From assembly GCA_019420325.1 (NCBI GenBank), contig JAHZHK010000079.1:5503-13357 (forward strand): a stretch of DNA of 7,855 nt, in the 5' to 3' direction. The position numbers and the translations under genes were made by a program. The notes under the pieces were generated by a model. The model saw only the letters and a list, made by a program, of their open reading frames with translations. It was not told the origin of the DNA and made no database searches. The stretch's first letter is position 1, and the number at the start of each line of letters is the position of its first letter. Shown here in pieces: positions 1-7,323 of the stretch. Source of the DNA: Coriobacteriaceae bacterium. Lineage in GTDB: Bacteria; Actinomycetota; Coriobacteriia; Coriobacteriales; UMGS124.

Positions 1-456
1 GACCTGTCCGACAAGGCGAGCCAGAACTACGACGAGCTGCTCAGCAAGGTGCTCCCCGAGGACCTGCACAAGTTCGGCATGATTCCCGAGTTCGTGGGCC
101 GCGTCCCGGTCATCACCCAGACGCGCGGCTTGTCGGAGGAGGACCTCATCCCGATTCTGACGCAGCCAAAGAACGCTCTGGTCAAGCAGTACCAGCGCAT
201 GTTTGAGATGGAAGGCTGCAAGCTTACCTTTACCGCCGAGTCGCTCCATGCCATCGCCCACAAGGCGGTCGAGCAGAACACCGGCGCACGCGGTCTGCGC
301 GCCATCTGCGAGAACGTGTTGCAGCAGACCATGTACGACTTGCCCAGCGAGCCCGACGTCACCGAGGTTGTCGTGACGAAGGGCAGCGTCGAAGGCATCG
401 AGTCCCCCAAGCTTCTGCGCGGGGCTGACCCTGCCGACCCGGCACACCTGGCGTAA
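1..456 (+). CDS. clpX: ATP-dependent Clp protease ATP-binding subunit ClpX, C-terminal part (5' end outside window)
   Basis: The reading frame is open from base 1 and gives the last 151 residues of ClpX, the AAA+ unfoldase that feeds substrates to the ClpP peptidase in the cytoplasm. The visible part runs from late in the AAA+ large domain into the small C-terminal domain. It contains IPEFVGRVPVI, the helix LVKQYQRMFEMEG, and the sensor-2 motif TGARGLRAI, whose arginine (bases 289-291) contacts nucleotide in the family. The Walker A and B motifs and the N-terminal zinc domain lie upstream of the window. The tail after the small domain (ESPKLLRGADPADPAHLA) is short and Pro/Ala/Asp-rich, as is common and variable in ClpX. 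A strong hairpin terminator lies 17 bases after the TAA, so clpX appears to end its transcription unit. The GTG at base 49 is an internal valine, not a start. The family assignment is secure. Confidence 0.96.
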   Translation, partial: DLSDKASQNYDELLSKVLPEDLHKFGMIPEFVGRVPVITQTRGLSEEDLIPILTQPKNALVKQYQRMFEMEGCKLTFTAESLHAIAHKAVEQNTGARGLRAICENVLQQTMYDLPSEPDVTEVVVTKGSVEGIESPKLLRGADPADPAHLA

Positions 457-473
457 GCGACAGTCGCACGTCC

Positions 474-507
474 ATGCCCGGGAGGCGCCCTGCCCCCGGG
501 CATTTTT
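474..507 (+). terminator. Rho-independent terminator after clpX
   Basis: A perfect 9-bp stem (ATGCCCGGG at 474-482, CCCGGGCAT at 495-503) runs into a T-tract at 503-507. The stem can gain three more pairs (484-486 with 492-494) if A483 bulges out, leaving a 5-base loop. It lies between the clpX stop and the valS ribosome binding site and separates the two transcription units. There is no matching A-tract on the left, so it should act mainly on the + strand. Confidence 0.88.
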
Positions 508-553
508 GATATCAACGCCTTTGCAAACCGCAACCTAGCGTTAAGGAGCCATC
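506..553 (+). promoter_or_regulatory. Short valS leader with a 10-base palindrome and ribosome binding site
   Basis: Only 46 bases separate the clpX terminator from valS. They hold a perfect palindrome, TTGATATCAA (506-515), which overlaps the end of the T-tract, and a good Shine-Dalgarno sequence, AAGGAG (543-548), 5 bases before a GTG. This spacing selects GTG 554 over the in-frame ATG at 563, which would sit 14 bases away. I find no well-spaced -35/-10 pair. TAGCGT at 536-541 is a weak -10 candidate and TTGATA at 506-511 is too far from it. The leader is too short for a T-box. Confidence 0.45.
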
Positions 554-3235
554 GTGGAAGAGATGCCCAAGAACTACGACCCGCAAGAGGTGGAACCCCA
601 GCTTATCGACATGTGGATGGAAGCCGGCGCCTATCGTCGCTCCAAGGGTGTGGGCGACTGCACCGTCACCATTCCCCCTCCCAACGTCACGGGCATGCTC
701 CACATGGGCCACGCCCTCGACGACACCATCCAGGACACCATCGTTCGCTACAACCGCATGAAGGGCTACTCTACCCGCTGGATCCTCGGTACCGACCACG
801 CTGGTATCGCGACCCAGACCAAGGTGGACAAGAAGCTCAAGTCCGAGGGCATCTCGCGCCTCGAGATCGGCCGCGAGAAGTTCATCGATGCCTGCTGGGA
901 CTGGACGCATGAGTACGGCGGCATCATCGTCGAGCAGATCAAGCGCATGGGCTGTTCGGTCGACTTTGAGGGTGAACGTTTCACCATGGACCCCGGCTAT
1001 GCCAAGGCGGTGCGCAAGGTCTTTTGCGACTGGTACCACGACGGCCTCATCTACCGTGGCAAGCGTATCGTGAACTGGTGCCCCAACTGCACCACGGCCA
1101 TCTCCGACGACGAAGCCGAGTACCGCAGCGAGCCTTCGCATCTCTGGCACCTGCGTTACCCGCTCACTGAGCCCGTCGACGGCGTCGAGTACGTCGTTGT
1201 GGCTACCACGCGCCCCGAGACGATGCTGGGCGACACCGGCGTTGCCGTGAGCCCCTCCGATCCCGACAAGGCGAAGTTCGTGGGCAAGACGGTCATGCTG
1301 CCCATCGTCAACCGTGAGATTCCGATCTTCTCCGACTACCACGTCGACGCTGACTTCGGCTCCGGCTTCGTCAAGGTGACCCCGGCTCACGACCCCAACG
1401 ACTACGCCATGGGCACCGCCCACGACCTGCCCAAGATCAACATCTTCGACGAGCATGCCGTTGTGGTCGAGGGCTATGGCGAGTTCACCGGCATGACCCG
1501 CGACGAAGCCCGCGAGGCCGTTGTGGCATGGTTTGAGGAGCACGGCCTGCTCGACCATATCGAGGACATCGAGCACTCGGTCATGCATTGTTATCGTTGC
1601 GACTCCACGCTCGAGCCTTGGCTCTCCGAGCAGTGGTTCGTCGCCGTCGACAAGCTCAAGGGCCCGGCCACCGACGTCGTGAAGTCCGGCGAGGTGAGCT
1701 TCCACCCGCAGCGCTGGGAGCAGACCTACCTCACCTGGATGGAGAACCTCAAAGACTGGTGCATCTCGCGCCAGCTGTGGTGGGGCCACCGCATCCCCGT
1801 TTTCTACTGCGAGGACTGCGGCTGGGAAGACGCCCTCATGGACGACGTGGACGTGTGCCCCAAGTGCGGCGGCCACCATGTGCATCAGGACGAGAACGTG
1901 CTCGACACCTGGTTCTCCAGCCAGCTGTGGACCTTTGCGACGCAGGGTTGGCCTGACGACACGACCGAGCTCGCCGAGCATCATCCCACACGCGCTCTCG
2001 TCACCGCGCGCGACATCATCGCCCTGTGGGTTGCCCGCATGGTCATGAGCTCGCTGTACTTCACGCACGAGATTCCCTTCCATGACGTCGTGATCTACCC
2101 CACGATTCTGGCCAAGGACGGCAGCCGCATGTCCAAGTCCAAGGGCAACGGCGTCGACCCCATGGACCTCATGCGCATGTACGGCGCCGACGCAATGCGC
2201 TTTGGCCTGCTTGGCCTGGTCACCACGAACCAGGACGTGCGCTTCGACGCCGACATCGACAAGAAGACGAAGGAGTTCCTGGGGTCGCCCCGTACCGAGG
2301 CTGCCAAGGCGTTCGTCACGAAGATCTACAACGCGAGCCGTTTTGTGCTTTCCAACATCGAGGAGGGCTTCGAGCGCCTCGATCCCAAGGTGCAGTCCAA
2401 CGCCGATGCCTGGATCTTCTCGCGTCTGGGCAAGCTCGTGCGCGACGTGCCTGCCCTGCTTGACGAGTACCTCTTCGCCGACTACGCTCGCGCCCTGTAC
2501 TCGTTCTTCTGGAACGAGCTGTGCGACTGGTACATCGAGTGCTGCAAGGCCCCGATGCGTGCCGAGGGCCCGCAGCGCGTACAGGTTCTGAGCAACCTGC
2601 TCTTTGTCCTCGACGCCTCCCTGCGCCTGCTTCACCCTGTCATGCCGTTCGTCACGGAGTTCATCTGGCGCCAGCTTCCCCATTGCGCCGACGAGACCTC
2701 CGAGATGCTCATGCTTGCTGCTTGGCCCAAGCCCGAGGATTACGAGGGCTGGATCGACGAGGAGGTCGAGCGCTCTTTCGAGCTGCTCCGCGCCGTCGTG
2801 GGCGCCGCCCGTTCCACCAGGGCCCGTTATGCCATTTCGCCCAAGCAGGAGCTCAACGTCTGCGTGCGTGCCGCTGAGCAGGACTGTGCTCGACTTCAGG
2901 CCCAGCTGGCCACGGTCTGCGAGATGGGCCGTCTCTCCAACCTCACCGTGGGCGTCGACGTCGCCAAGCCTGCGGGCTCGGTCATGAGCGTCGAGTCCGG
3001 CCTCGAGATGTTCATCGAGCTTGCCGGCCTCGTCGACCTGGGTGCCGAGGCAGCGCGCCTCACCAAGCAGGTCGAGGCTCAGAAGAAGGAGCTGGCAGGT
3101 GTCGAGAAGACGCTTTCCAACCCCGGCTTCGTCGCCAAGGCCGCCCCTGAGGTCATTGCCGCCAAGCAGGAGCGCAAGGCTGCTCTTGTCGAATCCATCG
3201 CCGTTCTGGAGGCACAGATCAGTGAGCTGGGCTAG
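554..3235 (+). CDS. valS: Valine--tRNA ligase (ValRS)
   Basis: This is a full-length 893-residue class I synthetase that joins valine to tRNA-Val in the cytoplasm. The HIGH signature is present as HMGH (residues 50-53, in PPPNVTGMLHMGHALDDT), and the KMSKS loop reads RMSKS (525-529). The inserted CP1 editing domain shows TTRPETMLGDTGVAV (from residue 218) and the TPAHDPNDY segment (around 277-284), which hydrolyse mischarged Thr-tRNA. Four CxxC pairs (C176/C179, C346/C349, C419/C422, C435/C438) match the two zinc sites I recall for bacterial ValRS. The anticodon-binding helical domain follows KMSKS. Residues 826-893 form the C-terminal coiled-coil tRNA arm, with the family's NPGFVAKAAPEVI hinge, so this is ValRS and not IleRS or LeuRS. 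The GTG start at 554 is chosen because AAGGAG lies 5 bases upstream. The 3' end overlaps folC by 14 bases. No frameshift or missing catalytic motif is seen. Confidence 0.97.
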   Translation: MEEMPKNYDPQEVEPQLIDMWMEAGAYRRSKGVGDCTVTIPPPNVTGMLHMGHALDDTIQDTIVRYNRMKGYSTRWILGTDHAGIATQTKVDKKLKSEGISRLEIGREKFIDACWDWTHEYGGIIVEQIKRMGCSVDFEGERFTMDPGYAKAVRKVFCDWYHDGLIYRGKRIVNWCPNCTTAISDDEAEYRSEPSHLWHLRYPLTEPVDGVEYVVVATTRPETMLGDTGVAVSPSDPDKAKFVGKTVMLPIVNREIPIFSDYHVDADFGSGFVKVTPAHDPNDYAMGTAHDLPKINIFDEHAVVVEGYGEFTGMTRDEAREAVVAWFEEHGLLDHIEDIEHSVMHCYRCDSTLEPWLSEQWFVAVDKLKGPATDVVKSGEVSFHPQRWEQTYLTWMENLKDWCISRQLWWGHRIPVFYCEDCGWEDALMDDVDVCPKCGGHHVHQDENVLDTWFSSQLWTFATQGWPDDTTELAEHHPTRALVTARDIIALWVARMVMSSLYFTHEIPFHDVVIYPTILAKDGSRMSKSKGNGVDPMDLMRMYGADAMRFGLLGLVTTNQDVRFDADIDKKTKEFLGSPRTEAAKAFVTKIYNASRFVLSNIEEGFERLDPKVQSNADAWIFSRLGKLVRDVPALLDEYLFADYARALYSFFWNELCDWYIECCKAPMRAEGPQRVQVLSNLLFVLDASLRLLHPVMPFVTEFIWRQLPHCADETSEMLMLAAWPKPEDYEGWIDEEVERSFELLRAVVGAARSTRARYAISPKQELNVCVRAAEQDCARLQAQLATVCEMGRLSNLTVGVDVAKPAGSVMSVESGLEMFIELAGLVDLGAEAARLTKQVEAQKKELAGVEKTLSNPGFVAKAAPEVIAAKQERKAALVESIAVLEAQISELG
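3208..3224 (+). promoter_or_regulatory. Ribosome binding site and GTG start of folC inside valS
   Basis: GGAGG (3208-3212) lies within the last codons of valS, 9 bases before GTG 3222. It fixes the folC start 14 bases before the end of the valS stop. The folC frame stays open upstream to about 3021, but that stretch is an alternative frame of valS and has no synthase-like sequence. The arrangement suggests translational coupling of folC to valS. Confidence 0.75.
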
Positions 3236-4643
3236 TCCTTTCGCGCTTCAGGCAGCCGAAAGGTTGCCCTTTGCGCAGGCCATAGAGCGTATCGAGGCGT
3301 CGCTGCGATTCGGCATTGACCCCTCGCTCGCGCCGATTCGCCGCCTGCTTGCCGAGCTCGGCCATCCTGAGTACTCCTACGAGTGCGTTCAGGTGGCCGG
3401 CACCAACGGCAAGACGTCGACGTCGCGCTACACTGCGGCCCTGCTCCATGCGCAGGGCCGCAAGGTCGGCCTTTACACGAGTCCGCACCTTGTGAGCTAC
3501 ACGGAGCGCGTGGAGGTCGACGGTGAGCCGGTGGGGGAGGAGCTCTTCGCCCTCGGCGTGAGTTATGCCCTTGCCGCCTGGGAGCGCATTGCCGCTCGCG
3601 ATGAGGACATGCGCGCCCAAGGCGTCACGGAGTTTGAGCTCCTTACTGCGGCGGCACTTGTGATGTATGCGCTTGAGGGCGTGAACTACGCCGTCTTGGA
3701 AGTCGGGCTGGGTGGTCGTTGGGACGCGACGAGCGCCGTTCCCACGGTTGGCTGCGCGCTTACGGGTGTCGCTCTCGATCATACGGCGATTCTGGGCGAC
3801 ACGCTCGCTAAGATTGCCCGTGAGAAGGCCGCTGTCATCCATCCCGGGATTCCGGTTGTGCTTGGCCCCTCGGCAGTCAGTCCCGCCGAGGTGCTTGAGG
3901 TTGTCTCTGAACGCTGCGAAGACACCGATGTCAGGCCTTGCGTCGTGTCGGATGCCGACCATCCCGTTGTGTGCGACCCCGATTTTATCGCCTCCGACGC
4001 CGACCTCACGACGTTTGTCGTCCGCCCGTGCACGGGTGATGACGGTGTCGTCTCCTTTGACGTCCATGTGGCGGTCGACGTTCCCGACGTCGGCTTCATT
4101 GAGGCTGACTACCCGCAGATGACGGTGCGTGGGCCCGTCTATCAGCCCCAAAACGCCGCATGCGCGCTCTCGCTCGCCACGGCGGTCCTTGCCAGACCCA
4201 TTCCTGCCGCCATTGCTCGTCAGGCCCTTCTGGCCTGTCATGTGCCGGGGCGCTTCCAGACGCTGCGCACTGAGCCCCTCTCTATCGTCGACGCGTGTCA
4301 CAACCCCCAGTCGGCCGAGGCGTTCTGCGATGCGGTGCGCGCGGCGTTCCCGGATGCGGCAAGCCGCCCCACGCTTCTCATCGGCGCGCTGGCCGACAAG
4401 GACCATGCGGGCATCGTTGAGCGCGTCGTGCCACTCTTCAACCGTGTCGTGGTGACGCAATCCGACAGTGGTCGTGCCTTCCCGGCAGTCGACCTCGCGG
4501 CTGAGGTCGAGAGCCTCTGCGGGGTCAAACCTGCCGCTGTGTATGGGGATGCCCGCTCTGCACTCGACGCTTTGTGTGGAGAATCTTTCATCGCCTGCGG
4601 AACGATTACGTTGATAGGGGAGATAGCCGCGATTCTCGCGTAG
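3222..4643 (+). CDS. folC: Bifunctional folylpolyglutamate synthase / dihydrofolate synthase
   Basis: A 473-residue Mur-ligase-fold enzyme that uses ATP to add glutamate to folates and, in bifunctional members, to dihydropteroate. The N-terminus shows the family pattern (SLRFGIDPSLAPIRRLL), followed by the P-loop VAGTNGKTSTS (G60-T67). Further motifs are SPHL with ER (87-96), TEFELLTAAA (136-145), GLGGRWDATS (162-171), LDHTAILGDT (185-194) and IAREKAAVI, with K202 at the position that is carbamylated in this family. The C-terminal domain has PGRF (342-345), DACHNPQ (357-363), ALADKD (389-394) and a closing GTITLIGEIAAIL. The length is close to the actinobacterial norm. The P-loop is GTNGKTS instead of GTNGKGS. 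DACHNP carries a cysteine where DGAHNP or DVAHNP is usual, and GLGGRW has a tryptophan where L or F is more common. Whether it retains dihydrofolate synthase activity cannot be told from sequence. No other folate gene is in the window. Confidence 0.93.
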   Translation: MSWASPFALQAAERLPFAQAIERIEASLRFGIDPSLAPIRRLLAELGHPEYSYECVQVAGTNGKTSTSRYTAALLHAQGRKVGLYTSPHLVSYTERVEVDGEPVGEELFALGVSYALAAWERIAARDEDMRAQGVTEFELLTAAALVMYALEGVNYAVLEVGLGGRWDATSAVPTVGCALTGVALDHTAILGDTLAKIAREKAAVIHPGIPVVLGPSAVSPAEVLEVVSERCEDTDVRPCVVSDADHPVVCDPDFIASDADLTTFVVRPCTGDDGVVSFDVHVAVDVPDVGFIEADYPQMTVRGPVYQPQNAACALSLATAVLARPIPAAIARQALLACHVPGRFQTLRTEPLSIVDACHNPQSAEAFCDAVRAAFPDAASRPTLLIGALADKDHAGIVERVVPLFNRVVVTQSDSGRAFPAVDLAAEVESLCGVKPAAVYGDARSALDALCGESFIACGTITLIGEIAAILA

Positions 4644-4644
4644 C

Positions 4645-4687
4645 TTTTGGTACAATCCGCTATCAGTGTCTTTCGAAAGGATCGCTG
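4645..4687 (+). promoter_or_regulatory. Extended -10 promoter and leader of the zinc-ribbon membrane protein gene
   Basis: Directly after the folC stop there is TTTTGG followed by TACAAT (4651-4656). The TG at 4648-4649 plus one base gives TGn-TACAAT, a good extended -10 element. No TTGACA-like hexamer lies 15-18 bases upstream, which suits an extended -10 promoter. Transcription would begin near 4663, giving a leader of about 25 bases. The Shine-Dalgarno GAAAGGA (4675-4681) is 6 bases before ATG 4688. A palindrome CTTTCGAAAG (4670-4679) overlaps it and could partly mask the site. Confidence 0.6.
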
Positions 4688-5119
4688 ATGTCTGAACTCA
4701 TCAACATACTCTTTACCCCGCAGGTCCAGATGGTTCTCACGCTCATCGGCGTGATTATCGTCTTCCTCTATCTCCTGTCGATTCTCTACGTCATCAAGGA
4801 CGCACGCGCCCGTGGCTCGGCAGCATGGTGGGCATGGGGCATCGTCTCCATCGTCCCGCTTGCGGGTCTTGTGGCCTACCTGGTGCTGCGCCCCTCCTCC
4901 TATGCCATCGACCGCGATGAGCAGGAGCTTGAGATTGCCCTGCGCGAGCACGAGCTGCAGCACTATGGTTCTTGCCCCACCTGTGGCGCGCACATTGACC
5001 GCGACTTCATTGTGTGCCCCATCTGTGACACGCAGGTGCGCAACGTCTGCCCCAACTGCCACCGTCCGCTCGATGCCGACTGGCAGGTGTGCCCCTACTG
5101 CAGGACGCACGTCCGCTAA
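4688..5119 (+). CDS. Small membrane protein with PLDc_N-like two-helix region and double zinc ribbon
   Basis: A 143-residue protein of unknown function. A first membrane helix spans about residues 12-36 (MVLTLIGVIIVFLYLLSILYVI). It is followed by a short charged stretch, KDARARG, and a second helix at about 46-67 (AAWWAWGIVSIVPLAGLVAYLVLR). The pattern D-x-R-x-R-G, W, P-L-x-G, Y-L-x-x-R resembles the phospholipase D N-terminal (PLDc_N) membrane module, without any PLD catalytic domain. A charged linker (DRDEQELEIALREHELQ) leads to four CxxC knuckles: C96/C99, C110/C113, C121/C124 and C135/C138. These make two zinc ribbons of the DZR type, probably cytoplasmic. ATG 4688 is chosen for its ribosome binding site; the frame extends upstream into folC but with no support. 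The gene seems to have its own promoter and terminator. Zinc binding and membrane location are inferred from sequence pattern only; no partner or substrate can be named. Confidence 0.85.
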   Translation: MSELINILFTPQVQMVLTLIGVIIVFLYLLSILYVIKDARARGSAAWWAWGIVSIVPLAGLVAYLVLRPSSYAIDRDEQELEIALREHELQHYGSCPTCGAHIDRDFIVCPICDTQVRNVCPNCHRPLDADWQVCPYCRTHVR

Positions 5120-5143
5120 GGCAGCGCTGCAAGGCTCTTTATA

Positions 5144-5185
5144 GCATGAAAGTAAAAAGGCCCCGCAAGGGGCCTTTTTTCATGC
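5144..5185 (+). terminator. Long Rho-independent terminator, probably bidirectional
   Basis: An 11-bp core stem (AAAAAGGCCCC at 5154-5164, GGGGCCTTTTT at 5169-5179) closes on a GCAA tetraloop (5165-5168) and ends in six Ts. The stem can be extended by GCATGA (5144-5149) pairing with TCATGC (5180-5185) across a 4-base bulge (5150-5153). The flanking A and T tracts mean it can terminate the small membrane protein gene on + and also stop thrS read-through on -. Confidence 0.92.
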
Positions 5186-5216
5186 GCGGCACGCGGTGCA
5201 GATTGACATGTTCGCA

Positions 5217-5250
5217 GACAAAAGAAGGGGACCTTGCGGCCCCCTTCTTC
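5217..5250 (-). terminator. Rho-independent terminator of thrS
   Basis: Read on the - strand, AAGAAGGGG (5249 to 5241) pairs with CCCCTTCTT (5230 to 5222), a 9-bp stem. Two inner C-G pairs after one mismatch close a GCAA loop. The run past the stem is TTCTTTTG on the - strand, a moderate U-tract. The hairpin starts 44 bases after the thrS stop. There is no T-tract in the + direction, so it is specific for thrS. The bidirectional hairpin at 5144-5185 would be a back-up. Confidence 0.82.
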
Positions 5251-5293
5251 ATCGTGCCATGTCTTGTACGGCAAGCAGCGCCTGCGTTGCGGC

Positions 5294-7078
<1,785 letters not shown>

Positions 7079-7320
7079 TGGGTAACTCCCCTTCACGGTA
7101 TCGGATGGTTCGTATGTGAGAGATTTTATTGCTTTTGCATCCAGAGAGCACTCTTGATGATACATCCCTTGAAAATGTCGTATCTTTAACGACGCATGTG
7201 CATGGGGCACGTGCCTTGACGATATCGGTCTTGCGGGCCGGTCGTCCCGTGCGAGGAATGGATCTTCGCGTTTGGGGCGCCCAAAGCTTGGCGGGACCAC
7301 AGTTTGGAAGGGATCAACCC
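7079..7320. promoter_or_regulatory. Divergent thrS/rpsA intergenic region
   Basis: These 242 bases hold the starts of two divergent units. On the - strand, AAGGGGAG (7093-7086) is the thrS ribosome binding site, and TAAAAT (7128-7123) is a possible -10 giving a leader of about 38 bases, though no good -35 is found. On the + strand, TATCTT (7181-7186) is a -10-like hexamer without a spaced -35, and TTGACG (7216-7221) is -35-like without a -10 at 16-18 bases. A perfect palindrome GGCACGTGCC (7206-7215) abuts TTGACG. TTTGGG (7271-7276) and CCCAAA (7280-7285) form a hairpin shortly before the rpsA ribosome binding site, with an overlapping alternative (CGCC at 7278-7281 with GGCG at 7290-7293). 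I see no T-box specifier stem or AGGGTGGNACCGCG-type box on the thrS side. Promoter positions are tentative. Confidence 0.4.
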
Positions 7321-7323
7321 TTG
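7306..7323 (+). promoter_or_regulatory. Ribosome binding site and TTG start of rpsA
   Basis: GGAAGGG (7306-7312) lies 8 bases before TTG 7321. This is the best ribosome binding site in the region. The in-frame ATG at 7258 has only GAGGA touching it, too close to serve, and the in-frame TTG at 7288 has none. The S1-like sequence starts only after 7321. Confidence 0.65.

Larger units (their letters stand above)
5120..5293. other. Convergent intergenic region
   Basis: This 174-base gap between two converging genes holds the two hairpin terminators listed separately. It also holds a perfect palindrome GCAGCGCTGC (5121-5130) right after the + strand stop codon. I see no gene in it. TTGACA at 5203-5208 has no -10 partner. 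Confidence 0.8.

Noticed and set aside
512..2683. 723-codon open frame on the - strand opposite valS
   Set aside because: It is the exact reverse-complement register of valS and open only because TTA, CTA and TCA codons are absent. The translation shows no recognisable domain and is rich in Val, His, Gly and Leu, as expected from antisense reading.
3021..3221. Upstream extension of folC to an ATG at 3021
   Set aside because: This part is an alternative frame of the valS coiled-coil region, rich in Arg, Ser and Pro, and has no family similarity. GTG 3222 has a well-placed ribosome binding site.
3219..4655. 478-codon open frame on the - strand opposite folC
   Set aside because: Codon-register shadow of folC, with no domain pattern or ribosome binding site.
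4574..4687. Upstream extension of the small membrane protein to an ATG at 4574
   Set aside because: It would overlap folC in another frame and bypass the extended -10 promoter and the ribosome binding site before ATG 4688.
5203..5208. Consensus -35 hexamer TTGACA
   Set aside because: No -10-like hexamer occurs at 16-18 bases downstream; the site lies between two terminators with no + strand gene after it.
7126..7140. Four-codon leader ORF (Met-Gln-Lys-Gln) on the - strand upstream of thrS as an attenuator peptide
   Set aside because: It has no threonine codons and no ribosome binding site, and no terminator/antiterminator pair follows it.
7079..7300. N-terminal extension of thrS into the intergenic region (frame open for 222 bases)
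   Set aside because: AAGGGGAG is at ideal spacing from ATG 7078. The upstream in-frame ATG near 7166 has AAGGG directly abutting it, and the extra residues show no TGS-like sequence.
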